Positions 45,301-54,235 of a stretch of 64,000 nt of DNA are shown one piece after another; position 1 is the first letter of the stretch, and every line of letters begins with the position of its first letter. Location: the NCBI RefSeq assembly GCF_006829085.1, contig NZ_BJTC01000009.1, forward strand, positions 124,001-188,000, read 5' to 3'. Below the pieces are notes generated by a model, which was given only the letters and a program-made list of their open reading frames with translations, made no database searches and was not told the origin of the DNA. The stretch comes from Chryseobacterium sp. ON_d1. GTDB taxonomy: Bacteria; Bacteroidota; Bacteroidia; Flavobacteriales; Weeksellaceae. A program made the translations under genes and the position numbers.

Positions 45301-45520
45301 AAGTATAAATAATGACAATGATTTTTTTTCACATCATGGTGCCGGAAGCGGGAAGAAGGAGGCTGGAAGTGATTTTCAGTAATCAATATTAATAATCATT
45401 ACAATATCAAATTGTCTTAAATTGTTAGTAATTCTTTCACCACTCAATAATTCCCTGCTCCCAGCTTCAGGCTTCCAGCCTTCAAAGCAGAAAATCAAAA
45501 ACTCTTTCCTCAAAAAATAC

Positions 45521-45528
45521 TACATTTG
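45521..45528 (+). promoter_or_regulatory. -7 promoter element of the HTH regulator
   Basis: TACATTTG matches TAnnTTTG exactly, 16 bp before ATG 45545. Its last four bases are the first four of the operator at 45525-45541. Confidence 0.5.
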
Positions 45529-45541
45529 TGAAAATCACAAA
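45525..45541. promoter_or_regulatory. Operator, perfect copy overlapping the regulator promoter
   Basis: TTTGTGAAAATCACAAA, a perfect 7-3-7 inverted repeat, ending 3 bp before the regulator ATG. Binding here would block the regulator's own promoter. Confidence 0.65.
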
Positions 45542-45544
45542 ACC

Positions 45545-46474
45545 ATGCACCAGGAAGCTCTACTGAAGGAAATCCGGAGAAAAATAGGAGAAAGATCTTT
45601 AAATGATGAGATCGCCAACATCCTTAATATCAGCTATGATGCGGCCCACAGAAGAACTTCCATGAAAGCGAAGTTCAGTTTTGAGGAAGCCCTGGAACTT
45701 GCCAGATATTATCAGATCTCACTGGATCAGTTTCTGGGAACAGAAAATCAATTAGTAGTCAAGAGAACACAGCCTGTAAAAACTACCGAGGACCTTTTAA
45801 ATTATTTTGAAAACTCTTTGAAAATTCTGAATGTTTTCCAGAATATCACCCATTCTCAGGTATTTTATTCGGCAAAAGACATCCCTTTTTTCTATACCAT
45901 TTCAGATTCTATTTTGTCCCGTTTCAAGTTTTACGTCTGGATGAATTTACTGAACCAGGATAAGTTCTTAAGTCCGTTTCATGAATTTACGATGAAATAC
46001 CATTCTGTAAAAAATGAAATGCTGAAAGATCTTTATGACAAACAAAATGTAACCGAAATCTGGAATGACACTACTATTATGAGCGCCCTAAGACAGATTT
46101 CGTTTTATTATGAAATGGGATTACTGAAGAAAAATGATGCAGAACTTATCCTTGATGATCTGAGGAAATTATTGGAAGGACTTGAAATAAAAACACTGGA
46201 AAAAACTAATTTCCAGATATATGTAAATGATTTAGTAATTTTAAACAACAGTATTTTATTCAAAAATGAAGAACAGTGTTCCTTTTTTGTTCCTTTCAGC
46301 ATGTTCGGATATATGATGACCAATGATAAAATCACCTGTGAAGATTCTCTGAGCTATTTTGAACATCAGATCAAAAACTCAAAATCATTAAATGAATCCG
46401 GAAACCGTGAAAGGAAAATATTTTTTAATAAGATGTATGAACAGATTGAACAGTTAAAACAGAATTTATTATGA
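45545..46474 (+). CDS. HTH transcriptional regulator (unclassified)
   Basis: A 309-residue protein. The N-terminus is a helix-turn-helix (ANILNISYDAAHRRTSMKAK, about 22-41) in the style of XRE or BetR-like regulators. The remaining 230 residues are helical and charged, without a recognised ligand domain. I start at ATG 45545 (MHQEALLKEIRRKIG) because the operator and -7 element lie directly before it. The start of the AraC regulator overlaps its stop (ATGA), so the two are coupled. It likely represses its own promoter and perhaps the divergent surface-protein gene. Confidence 0.75.
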   Translation: MHQEALLKEIRRKIGERSLNDEIANILNISYDAAHRRTSMKAKFSFEEALELARYYQISLDQFLGTENQLVVKRTQPVKTTEDLLNYFENSLKILNVFQNITHSQVFYSAKDIPFFYTISDSILSRFKFYVWMNLLNQDKFLSPFHEFTMKYHSVKNEMLKDLYDKQNVTEIWNDTTIMSALRQISFYYEMGLLKKNDAELILDDLRKLLEGLEIKTLEKTNFQIYVNDLVILNNSILFKNEEQCSFFVPFSMFGYMMTNDKITCEDSLSYFEHQIKNSKSLNESGNRERKIFFNKMYEQIEQLKQNLL

Positions 46475-47277
46475 ACAGTCTTCGTAAAGGCGAATATTTC
46501 GGAGAAACCAATCAAATGATCAACCTGGAAGGATTGACCATTACCGATACGGAATATACCCATCCTTATGTAGACTGGCATTATCATGAAAACGCTTATT
46601 TTACCTTCCTGCTTCAGGGTAATATGACGGAAGGAAACCGGAAAGAAACCTATGGCTGTTCTGCCGGAACATTATTATATCATCATTGGGAAGATCCACA
46701 CTATAATATTAAACCGGATATCTTTACAAGAGGCTTTCACATTGAAATCACTCAGGATTGGCTTGATCGGTTTGATATTCAGAAAAATAAAGCTGAGGGA
46801 AGCTTTAGCATAAAAAATCCAGCCTTAAAGTTATTGGTTTATCAGCTATTCAAAGAAACCAAAATGAATAACAACTCTTTGGAAGCCAACGTCAATCAGC
46901 TGTTATTACATCTTTTCGGCGAACTGACCTGCGAAAAGGAAAACAAAGAAAGAAAACCTGTATGGGTAGGTCAGATCAATGAAATTCTGCATGAAAGTAT
47001 TACCGAAAAACTTACCCTTAGCGGAATTTCCAAGACTCTGAACATCCACCCTGTTCATTTAAGCAGAGATTTTCATAAATATTTCCATTGCAATCTGGGG
47101 GAATACCTCCGGAAAATAAAAGTCAGTCAATCCATGAAACTTCTCACCACCCCTTCTTCTTTAACAGATATTGCTTTGGAATGCGGTTTTGCAGATCAGA
47201 GTCATTTTACCAGATGTTTTAAAGAAAACATAGGAATCACTCCTTTGAAATACAGGAATCTTCTGAGAAACCATTAA
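46471..47277 (+). CDS. AraC-family transcriptional regulator
   Basis: A 268-residue regulator with a cupin-like N-terminal sensor part (YPHVDW-like HYHENAYFTFLLQG region) and a C-terminal double helix-turn-helix of the AraC type (about 175-265, LSRDFHKYFHCNLGEYLRK and ALECGFADQSHFTRCFKE). It starts with ATG 46471 inside the stop of the upstream HTH gene. Probable effector and targets are unknown. The downstream SDR gene is the nearest candidate target. Confidence 0.88.
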   Translation: MNSLRKGEYFGETNQMINLEGLTITDTEYTHPYVDWHYHENAYFTFLLQGNMTEGNRKETYGCSAGTLLYHHWEDPHYNIKPDIFTRGFHIEITQDWLDRFDIQKNKAEGSFSIKNPALKLLVYQLFKETKMNNNSLEANVNQLLLHLFGELTCEKENKERKPVWVGQINEILHESITEKLTLSGISKTLNIHPVHLSRDFHKYFHCNLGEYLRKIKVSQSMKLLTTPSSLTDIALECGFADQSHFTRCFKENIGITPLKYRNLLRNH

Positions 47278-47397
47278 AATCTTCCCAGGCAAAGTCACCA
47301 TTCACGATTTGGATACATCATTCCCCGATTCGGCTACATTTTCCCATCTGTAAGTTTTCATCTTTGTACCATCATTTAAACAAAAAAATATTTAAAA

Positions 47398-48237
47398 ATG
47401 GAAACAAAAAAAGTATGGTTCGTGACAGGAGCTTCAAAAGGCTTAGGATTCGAGTTGGTAAAAAAATTACTGTCCGAAGGATTTCAGGTTGCTGCTACAA
47501 GCCGTACCGTTGAATCCCTGATCGCTACAATCGGAGAAACTTCAGAAAACTTCCTTCCTCTCAGCGTCAATATTACAGATAACAACGATATCAAATCTGC
47601 TATTGCCAAAACAGTAGAATATTTCGGACAGATCGATGTGATTGTTAACAATGCCGGGTACGGACAGATCGGAACGCTTGAGGAACTTACCGATGAAGAA
47701 GCCAGAGAAAATTATGCTGTGAATGTCTTCGGAACATTAAATGTAATCAGAAATGCAATGCCATATCTTCGTGAGCAGAGATCAGGAAACATCTTCAACA
47801 TTTCATCGGTCGGCGGATATTCAGGAAACTTTCCGGGTTGGGGGATTTACTGTTCCACAAAATTTGCCGTTGCAGGATTTACAGAAGCACTGGCTGAAGA
47901 AGTAAAAGACTTCGGTGTTCATGCTACCGTTGTTTATCCCGGATATTTCCGTACAGATTTCTTAAATAAAGATTCTGTAAAAACCCCTGCCAATCCTATC
48001 CAGGCTTATGAAGCAGCAAGAACTTCAGAGCAGGCTCATCTTAATGAGATCAATGGAAACCAGCCGAATGATCCCGCAAAAGCAGCTGATGTTCTGATTC
48101 AGATCAGTAAGGAGAAAAATCCTCCGGTACATTTATTATTGGGTGTAGGAACGATGGAATTTCTGAACAATAAGATTGATATTTTAAAGAAAGATGCTGA
48201 GAAATGGGAAAATCTGACGGTTTCAACCGCAATCTAA
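47398..48237 (+). CDS. Short-chain dehydrogenase/reductase (SDR)
   Basis: A 279-residue classical SDR. The nucleotide-binding motif TGASKGLGFELV (about 11-22), NNAGYG, ISSVGGYSG (catalytic Ser) and YCSTKFA (YxxxK) are all present. The substrate is unknown. Bacterial relatives in such AraC neighbourhoods reduce aldehydes or ketones. A near-consensus -7 (CATCTTTG) lies about 30 bp upstream. It is followed by a hairpin at 48253-48285. Confidence 0.92.
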   Translation: METKKVWFVTGASKGLGFELVKKLLSEGFQVAATSRTVESLIATIGETSENFLPLSVNITDNNDIKSAIAKTVEYFGQIDVIVNNAGYGQIGTLEELTDEEARENYAVNVFGTLNVIRNAMPYLREQRSGNIFNISSVGGYSGNFPGWGIYCSTKFAVAGFTEALAEEVKDFGVHATVVYPGYFRTDFLNKDSVKTPANPIQAYEAARTSEQAHLNEINGNQPNDPAKAADVLIQISKEKNPPVHLLLGVGTMEFLNNKIDILKKDAEKWENLTVSTAI

Positions 48238-48252
48238 CTTTACGATGATATC

Positions 48253-48285
48253 CTTCGGCTCTGTTTTGATTAAGCAGAGCCGAAG
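48253..48285 (+). terminator. Hairpin after the SDR gene
   Basis: CTTCGGCTCTG/CAGAGCCGAAG, a perfect 11-bp stem with an 11-nt loop, 16 bp after the stop. The T-tract is short, so termination is probable but not certain. Confidence 0.65.
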
Positions 48286-48337
48286 ACTTTCATACATAAT
48301 GCATTAAACTTTTTACAAAAACAACTAAATTAGCTAT

Positions 48338-49252
48338 ATGAAACAGCCTGTTCGTTTTAATTCTATTTCAGATTTTCATGCTTTCTGCGGACTTCCGAAT
48401 CCTGAGCATCCGCTGATCAGCCTGATAGATTACAGCAAGGTCCGCTATGTTGTGGAAAATGAAGAACTGAAATGGATTCAGAATTTTTACTCTATTGGTC
48501 TGAAAAAAAACGTCAGTCCGAAATTCAATTACGGACAGCAGCAGTATGATTTCGATTCGGGAGTACTTTGTTTTGTATCTCCACAGCAGTATTTAAGCCT
48601 GGAGATTGATCCGGATGTTGAAGTTGAACCCACCGGTTACTTACTGTTGATCCATCCTGATTTTCTGTGGAATACCTCGTTGACAAAGAAAATAAAATCC
48701 TACGACTTCTTCAGTTATCAGGTGAAGGAAGCCCTTTTTCTTTCAGATAAAGAAGAGATCGTCATTGTTGATATCCTCAAAAATATCGAACGGGAATACA
48801 TGGCTAATATCGATAAATTCACGCAGGATCTGATTGTTGCCCAGATTGAATTATTGTTGATTTATTCGGACCGCTTTTATGAAAGACAGTTTTTTACCCG
48901 AAAAAAATCGAGTCATGAACTGCTGTATAAATTTGAAGACATTCTCTCCCAATACTTTGAAAACGGAAATCTTCTTGAAAACGGTATTCCATCAGTGAAA
49001 TGTATCGCCGAGGAGATGAATATTTCGCCTAATTATCTTGGGACACTGCTTCGTCTTCATACCCAGCAAAACACGCAGCAGCATATTCAGAATAAATTAA
49101 TAGATCTTGCTAAAGAACGTCTGAGCACAACGGGTCTGTCTGTGAGTGAAATTGCTTATGAGCTGGGATTTGAGCATCCGCAGTCTTTCAGTAAACTTTT
49201 TAAACAAAAAACGAATCAGTCACCAGGAGAATTCAGGAAGCTTTTCAATTAA
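48338..49252 (+). CDS. AraC-family transcriptional regulator
   Basis: A 304-residue regulator. The N-terminal sensor part (RFNSISDFHAFCGLPNPEHP) resembles other Bacteroidetes AraC regulators. The C-terminal 95 residues hold the double HTH (VKCIAEEMNISPNYLGTLLR and VSEIAYELGFEHPQSFSKLF). It lies directly after the SDR gene and may control it, a common SDR/AraC arrangement. The effector is unknown. Confidence 0.9.
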   Translation: MKQPVRFNSISDFHAFCGLPNPEHPLISLIDYSKVRYVVENEELKWIQNFYSIGLKKNVSPKFNYGQQQYDFDSGVLCFVSPQQYLSLEIDPDVEVEPTGYLLLIHPDFLWNTSLTKKIKSYDFFSYQVKEALFLSDKEEIVIVDILKNIEREYMANIDKFTQDLIVAQIELLLIYSDRFYERQFFTRKKSSHELLYKFEDILSQYFENGNLLENGIPSVKCIAEEMNISPNYLGTLLRLHTQQNTQQHIQNKLIDLAKERLSTTGLSVSEIAYELGFEHPQSFSKLFKQKTNQSPGEFRKLFN

Positions 49253-49320
49253 CTATCATTTTGAAGTGTATTATCCATAGTAATGTTAATTTCATTCTAT
49301 TTTAACCTAAAGAAGTTTAT

Positions 49321-49328
49321 TATTTTTG
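49321..49328 (+). promoter_or_regulatory. -7 promoter element of the serine hydrolase gene
   Basis: TATTTTTG, an exact TAnnTTTG match, 18 bp before ATG 49347. It supports that start over the upstream in-frame codon. Confidence 0.45.
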
Positions 49329-49346
49329 TTTAAATACTTCTTTGAG

Positions 49347-50999
49347 ATGAAACCATTTCTATTATTGATCTTTATTTTTATATTTTGTCTTTACCAGGGG
49401 CAAAACAGTAATATTGTCAATCCTGAAAAAATTGAAAATCTCCTCCAGAAAAAATATTCCGGAAAAATTGTTTTTCTCAATAAAACCATCTCCCTGGAAA
49501 ACCTGAAAGATACGGATATTGTTACGTCCTCTGTATTTCAGGAAAATGATGATCTGGGTATCTACGCTTTTTTCAACAATTCACTTGTTAATGATCTTCA
49601 TCAGCTTGAACCCAGCTGGACTGTAGATGAGTTGTTGAAAAACGGCAATTACCAGTTTTCATTCTATGTTGACGGAAAACTGATCTACACAGAAAATCTT
49701 AACACTGGAGCTGGTACTCCGGAAAATAAAAAGTTCAAAACAGCATTACGGATCCCTCTTATCAGCAGTAAGAATGAAGACTCATGGGGCAGATATTTAT
49801 GGATGCGTTTTTACATGGCTCATGACGGAATCGACGCGCTGACTGCAGGAAATCACATTTTAAAACTTGAAATCCGTCCTTATCTGAAGGCTACCCACAT
49901 CAAAACAGGACCCGCCATTGCAGAAGGACAGATCAACCTTACTGTTCCTTCCCAAAACATTCCTGAAAAACAGATGGCTGTTCAGTCTATCCTGCCCAAC
50001 AGTGGCTGGAAGATTTCCAAAGAAAAAATCAATACCGAAGTCATCAGGATCCTGAATAGGAAAATTGCCGAAAAAAGATTTAAAGATCTTACCGGAATTG
50101 TGATGATAAAAGACGGAAAACTGCTTCTGGAAGAATATTTTAACGGTTCAGGAAGAGATTCTTTACAGGATACAAGATCAGTAGGCAAGTCTTTTTCTTC
50201 AGCTTTGACAGGAATAGCGATCAAAGATGGATTTCTAAAAAACGAAAATCAACAGTTAAAAGAGTTTTATGATTTAAAACAGTTTAAAAATTACTCTGCT
50301 CAAAAAGACAATGTCACTATAAAGAGCTTACTGACAATGAGCTCGGGTTTTGAAGGAAATGATGATGATCCTGAATCTCCCGGAAATGAAGAAAATATGT
50401 ACCCGACCGAAAACTGGGTAAAGTTTGCCTTGGATCTGCCAATGACTGAGAGTGAAGCAGGAAAAAGGTGGAATTATTTTACAGCCGGAGTCGTGGTAAC
50501 CGGAGATATTCTGGATAAAACAGTTCCTGAAGGTTTAAAAAATTATGCAGACAAAAAGTTGTTTCAGTCTCTTGGAATCATCCGTTATCAATGGCAATTC
50601 ACTCCTCAGCAAAAACCTTCGCTGGCAGGAGGATTACGGATGAGAGCGCTTGATTTTGCCAAGTTTGGGCAGCTGTATAAAAATAATGGAATCTGGAATG
50701 AAAAGACTATTCTGGATAAAGAGTGGGTTAAGAAGTCGTTCACCAATTATTTTACAGATCATTCTGATTTTGAGGGCTACGGATATTTATTCTGGAGAAA
50801 AGTTTACACTGCAGGAAATAGAAGCTTTGAAGCATTTCAATCCAGCGGAAATGGCGGAAATAAAATCATTATGTTTACTGAGATTCCGGTTGTGATTGTG
50901 ATTACAGCCAGGGCATATAACAAACCTTATGCTCATCAGCAAGCCGATAAAATAGTACAGGAATATCTTTTACCCGCCTTAAAGATGAGTAATGAATAA
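49347..50999 (+). CDS. Secreted serine hydrolase (class C beta-lactamase fold)
   Basis: A 550-residue exported protein. Signal peptide MKPFLLLIFIFIFCLYQG is followed by a roughly 220-residue N-terminal beta-rich region and a beta-lactamase-like domain (about 250-540). The nucleophile motif SVGKSFSSAL (SxxK) is seen, as is YFTAGVVV in place of the usual YxN. The fold is shared by D-aminopeptidases, esterases and beta-lactamase-like penicillin-binding proteins. A resistance role cannot be inferred. I start at ATG 49347 because the -7 element directly precedes it. Confidence 0.85.
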   Translation: MKPFLLLIFIFIFCLYQGQNSNIVNPEKIENLLQKKYSGKIVFLNKTISLENLKDTDIVTSSVFQENDDLGIYAFFNNSLVNDLHQLEPSWTVDELLKNGNYQFSFYVDGKLIYTENLNTGAGTPENKKFKTALRIPLISSKNEDSWGRYLWMRFYMAHDGIDALTAGNHILKLEIRPYLKATHIKTGPAIAEGQINLTVPSQNIPEKQMAVQSILPNSGWKISKEKINTEVIRILNRKIAEKRFKDLTGIVMIKDGKLLLEEYFNGSGRDSLQDTRSVGKSFSSALTGIAIKDGFLKNENQQLKEFYDLKQFKNYSAQKDNVTIKSLLTMSSGFEGNDDDPESPGNEENMYPTENWVKFALDLPMTESEAGKRWNYFTAGVVVTGDILDKTVPEGLKNYADKKLFQSLGIIRYQWQFTPQQKPSLAGGLRMRALDFAKFGQLYKNNGIWNEKTILDKEWVKKSFTNYFTDHSDFEGYGYLFWRKVYTAGNRSFEAFQSSGNGGNKIIMFTEIPVVIVITARAYNKPYAHQQADKIVQEYLLPALKMSNE

Positions 51000-51052
51000 T
51001 CAGTAATGAAATGAATAATGAGAAAAGTGAGAAAGAATAGCTTATTGCAAAA

Positions 51053-51595
51053 CTATTCGTCTTTCTTCGAAGGAATCAGAAAAACATCAATAAGACCTTC
51101 AGGAAGTTCCATTTTGATGATTCTTTCTTCTCTGTCAACTTCAAGAATCCAGTCTTTGATCATAGGAATAACCACTTCTTTTCCATCCAGATTTGTAATG
51201 AAATATACCTGTGCTGTCTGATCGTTTACGGATCTGATCACACCACAGTTATTATCATTTTGGTCAAAAATTTCAAATCCGATAATTTCGTGATAGTAGA
51301 ACTGTTTTCCTGAAAGCTTTGGAAGCGTAGCAAGCGGAAGGTAAACGCTTTTACCCAACACTTGGTCTACCATGGCTTCAGAAGAGTTTTTGAATGCAAG
51401 ATTCAGAGCATCAAGCTTGCTCCATGATGATTTTTCAATAAAAAAAGGAACCAATAATCCGTTGATTTCAACGAATATTGATTCCAATTTATTGTAAAGC
51501 TCGGGTTGATCGGTATCCAGTTTAAGGATTACGTTACCCGCAAGTCCATGTCTGCGTGTGATTTTTCCTAAAAAATAGCAATCTTCTTTACGCAT
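51053..51595 (-). CDS. rimM: Ribosome maturation factor RimM
   Basis: A 180-residue two-domain assembly factor for the 30S head. The N-terminal barrel (YFLGKITRRHGLAGNVILKL) and the C-terminal PRC barrel (EIIGFEIFDQNDNNCGVIRS, VIPMIKDWILEVDREERII) are visible. RimM binds S19 and aids 16S rRNA folding. It is the second gene after rpsP, 14 bp downstream, and should share its promoter, as in many bacteria. Confidence 0.95.
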   Translation of the reverse strand: MRKEDCYFLGKITRRHGLAGNVILKLDTDQPELYNKLESIFVEINGLLVPFFIEKSSWSKLDALNLAFKNSSEAMVDQVLGKSVYLPLATLPKLSGKQFYYHEIIGFEIFDQNDNNCGVIRSVNDQTAQVYFITNLDGKEVVIPMIKDWILEVDREERIIKMELPEGLIDVFLIPSKKDE

Positions 51596-51609
51596 AACAG
51601 GGTTTGTTC

Positions 51610-52173
51610 TTAAGCTTCAGTGTTTTCTTCAGTTTCAGCAGCAGGAGCTTCTCCTTCTGTAGCTTCAGCAACTTCTTCAGCAGGTGCGTTTGCAGCTTCT
51701 TCAGCAGCTTTAGCATCAGCTTCAGCTTGTGCAGCAGCAACTACTCTAGCTTCGTTTACTTTTACTTCAGCTTCTAAAGCAGCTTTCTTAGCATCAGCTT
51801 TAGCAGTAGCTAAACCATCTACTTTACCTTGAACTTTAGCATCTTTAGCTTCTACCCAAGCATTGAATCTTTTTTCAGCTTCAGCTTCGTCAAAAGCACC
51901 TTTAGCTACACCACCTTGTAAGTGTTTTTTGTAAAGAGCACCTTTGTAAGATAGAATAGCTCTAGCAGTATCAGTAGGCTGAGCACCGTTGTTTAACCAC
52001 TTTACAGCAGAATCAACGTTCAATTCGATAGTTGCCGGATTAGTAATTGGGTTGTAAGTTCCTAGTTTTTCGATGAATCTACCATCTCTTCTAGCTCTAG
52101 AATCTGCAACCACGATGTGGAAAAAAGGTTTTCCTTTTTTACCGTGTCTTTGTAATCTGATTTTTACTGACAT
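51610..52173 (-). CDS. rpsP: 30S ribosomal protein S16 with alanine/glutamate-rich tail
   Basis: A 187-residue S16. The ribosomal domain occupies the first 80 residues or so ([20 protein letters not shown]). A long C-terminal extension (about 90-187), rich in alanine, glutamate and lysine, follows. Extended S16 is usual in Bacteroidetes. Its function is not known. It heads the rpsP-rimM operon under a good promoter at 52222-52251. Confidence 0.95.
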   Translation of the reverse strand: MSVKIRLQRHGKKGKPFFHIVVADSRARRDGRFIEKLGTYNPITNPATIELNVDSAVKWLNNGAQPTDTARAILSYKGALYKKHLQGGVAKGAFDEAEAEKRFNAWVEAKDAKVQGKVDGLATAKADAKKAALEAEVKVNEARVVAAAQAEADAKAAEEAANAPAEEVAEATEGEAPAAETEENTEA

Positions 52174-52221
52174 AATGTTTGAATTTTACGGGAACTCGTC
52201 CCAGTTAAATATTTAAGAGTG

Positions 52222-52251
52222 CAAAGATACACAAAAATTCTAATTGAACAA
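52222..52251 (-). promoter_or_regulatory. Promoter of rpsP-rimM
   Basis: On the minus strand TTG (52251-52249), a 19-bp spacer and TATCTTTG (52229-52222) match the Flavobacteriia consensus. It lies 49 bp before the rpsP ATG. Confidence 0.65.
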
Positions 52252-52330
52252 TTAATAAGTATAACAATATTTAATTTGTTTTCAAACCATTGTTACATTG
52301 GTAAATTTTCAGATTGTTACATTAAAAATA

Positions 52331-52840
52331 TTATACAGCTCCCATGTAAAACAATCCAAGACATTTCTGGTTTTCTTCAATAGTCAGAGCATCTTTCAAG
52401 TGATCTACAATTTTGGGAGAACTCCAGTAACATCCGATATTGTTGGCCGTACAGGTAAGATACATATTCTGAACAGCCATTGAGGTAGCCGCTATTTCTT
52501 CCCATTCAGGAACCATTCCGCTGAAATTGACAACAATGGAAACCAGTACATCAGCTTTATTGATTTTGAAACCGATATCATTATATTTTTTTTCCAGAAA
52601 AAGCTGTTCAGGCTGGGTTGCTTTATAGATTGCCTGCATTTCTGCAGCCAGCTTAGCTTTTTCTTCTCCTTTGAATATTTTAAAACGCCATGGCTTGGTA
52701 CGTTTATGGTTAGGAGCCAGCGTGGCAGCTTGTAAAATTTCCGCCAAAATTTCCTGTGGAATTTCTGTGTCAGTATAATCTTTAGGGAAAATACTTTTTC
52801 TCTCCTCTATGATTTCTTTTAAAATGGTTGCTTTATTCAT
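52331..52840 (-). CDS. Nitroreductase family protein
   Basis: A 169-residue FMN-dependent oxidoreductase of the nitroreductase superfamily (YdjA-like). Conserved parts are ERKSIFPKDYTDTEIP, AATLAPNHKRTKPWRF (FMN-binding region) and a C-terminal YWSSPKI. It is slightly short but ends naturally at a stop. The substrate is unknown. An exact -7 element (TAAATTTG, 52846-52853) lies 5 bp before the ATG, so transcription may start very near the start codon. Confidence 0.9.
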   Translation of the reverse strand: MNKATILKEIIEERKSIFPKDYTDTEIPQEILAEILQAATLAPNHKRTKPWRFKIFKGEEKAKLAAEMQAIYKATQPEQLFLEKKYNDIGFKINKADVLVSIVVNFSGMVPEWEEIAATSMAVQNMYLTCTANNIGCYWSSPKIVDHLKDALTIEENQKCLGLFYMGAV

Positions 52841-52886
52841 ACCTGCAAATTTACAACATGGAACTCAATCTTTCTCATTTAAAACG

Positions 52887-53522
52887 TTAAGGATTTACAG
52901 CCAGTTTACGATTTTTATACGCCTGATAATTGCTTATGATAAATGTTGCTGCGATGATCAAAGCAATCAGAATACTCAGCCATTTTTCATAGACCTCGCC
53001 TTTTGCAGGATTCAGCATAAACAACGCAATAAAACTTATGGAATATACTACCCCGGCAATAACCCATCTGTTACCAGGATCAGGATATTCCCTCACCGTA
53101 CTTGCTTCATTGTAATTAAAAAGAGGAAGCAGTTTATGTTGATCCCAAATAACCAATATCAGTACAGCAATCATCATTAAGGAGGTGATTATCCAGGTCC
53201 CTGTAAAAGAAAGACTGAGGGTAATCACCCAGATATTACTCAATATAGCCAGAAACATTAGTGCTCCAAGTGTTGCAAAGCGTTGTGTCATCAGTAAAAT
53301 TCCCGCCGTCACCTGTGCCAGTCCTAAAAAATTCCAATAAAATCCGGATTGATATAAAGCTTCAAAAAAATATCCGATCGGGTTATCGGTTGAAATTCTG
53401 GTAAACCTTTCTCCTATAAGCTTTATTAAACCCGATGGAAAAAAAGCAGATCCTACAAGATAACGAAGATGAATAATGACCCACTGGTTAATTCTGCCTG
53501 TTCTTAATTTTTCAAATTCCAT
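52887..53522 (-). CDS. DoxX-family membrane protein
   Basis: A 211-residue integral membrane protein with four to five helices. The family motif LRYLVGSAFFPSGLIKLIGE at the N-terminal helix and SGFYWNFLGLAQVTAGILLM are visible. DoxX-like proteins occur widely without a settled role and are linked to thiosulfate:quinone oxidoreductase or redox-stress complexes in some bacteria. I start at ATG 53522 (MEFEKLRTGRINQW). Confidence 0.85.
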   Translation of the reverse strand: MEFEKLRTGRINQWVIIHLRYLVGSAFFPSGLIKLIGERFTRISTDNPIGYFFEALYQSGFYWNFLGLAQVTAGILLMTQRFATLGALMFLAILSNIWVITLSLSFTGTWIITSLMMIAVLILVIWDQHKLLPLFNYNEASTVREYPDPGNRWVIAGVVYSISFIALFMLNPAKGEVYEKWLSILIALIIAATFIISNYQAYKNRKLAVNP

Positions 53523-53642
53523 AGTATAGTATTTTGCATAGCAAGGTACTAAATAAAAATAAAACTTCAAATATAAACCTGAAGTTAATCCTTATAAAGA
53601 TGAATAACTATTCGTGGAAAAAGAGATACTGCTGAATCTCTT

Positions 53643-54092
53643 TTAAAGTACCTCTACAATTTTCTGATGGATTTTATTTAAAGTAAACTCATCTCCGGGT
53701 TTCATTCCCATCATTTTTTTGGCCATAGGACTTTCAGGAGAAATAGCATAAAACCGGTCTCCTTCAAAAAAGAATTCTCCCAATGACACTGAAATATAAA
53801 ACCTGGCCTTGTTGGTAATAACCAATGAACCCAGCTGTACCCTTTCTGTAGCTGTATTCAGGACTTTTGCCATATTTCTTTTAAGATCATTCAAAGCACC
53901 CAGCTGACGCTGCATCTGATAAATCTCCTCCTGCATCTCTTCTCTCATGCTGTCATATTTAGGAGTTTTTTTGATGTCACGGCTGGCCTCCAGGGTAAAT
54001 TCGATAAAATTTTTCAATTTTTCAATTTTCTCTGCGATGGTAGTTTTCACAAAGTCTCTGATATCACTTTTTTCAAATACAATCTTCTCCAT
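53643..54092 (-). CDS. GreA/GreB-like transcription factor (coiled-coil protein)
   Basis: A 149-residue protein. An N-terminal helical coiled coil (about 1-80) is followed by a GreA/GreB C-terminal-like FKBP domain (LGSLVITNKARFYISVS, SPESPMAKKMMGMKPGDEF). Gre factors rescue backtracked RNA polymerase through acidic coiled-coil tips. This short member could also act as a Rnk-like or GreA paralogue that only binds. Database names for relatives often wrongly say 3-oxoacyl-ACP synthase, which the sequence does not support. Confidence 0.8.
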   Translation of the reverse strand: MEKIVFEKSDIRDFVKTTIAEKIEKLKNFIEFTLEASRDIKKTPKYDSMREEMQEEIYQMQRQLGALNDLKRNMAKVLNTATERVQLGSLVITNKARFYISVSLGEFFFEGDRFYAISPESPMAKKMMGMKPGDEFTLNKIHQKIVEVL

Positions 54093-54201
54093 ACAATCGA
54101 TTCTTTATATAAAGATAATATTTTTAGAATAATATTTCAATGACTTAGCATAAAATAACTCTTCTTCTCAATCAACGGGATTAATAAAAAAGAATTATAC
54201 T

Positions 54202-54232
54202 AAAAAAGCCCTGTAGATTTTACAGGGCTTTC
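54202..54232 (-). terminator. Intrinsic terminator of the SRPBCC gene
   Basis: AAAGCCCTGTA/TACAGGGCTTT, a perfect 11-bp stem with a 5-nt loop and T-tract on the minus strand. It lies 4 bp after the stop. Confidence 0.85.
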
Positions 54233-54235
54233 ATT

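Larger units (their letters stand above)
45199..45544. other. Divergent control region with two palindromic operators
   Basis: No gene seen. It contains the operator copies 45284-45300 and 45525-45541, the -7 element of the regulator gene, and a purine-rich/pyrimidine-rich inverted pair (near 45345-45375 and 45455-45485) similar to common intergenic repeats. Confidence 0.65.

Noticed and set aside
51620..51832. Alanine/serine-rich plus-strand open frame over rpsP
   Set aside because: It is the mirror of the alanine/glutamate-rich S16 tail, so it arises from codon bias.
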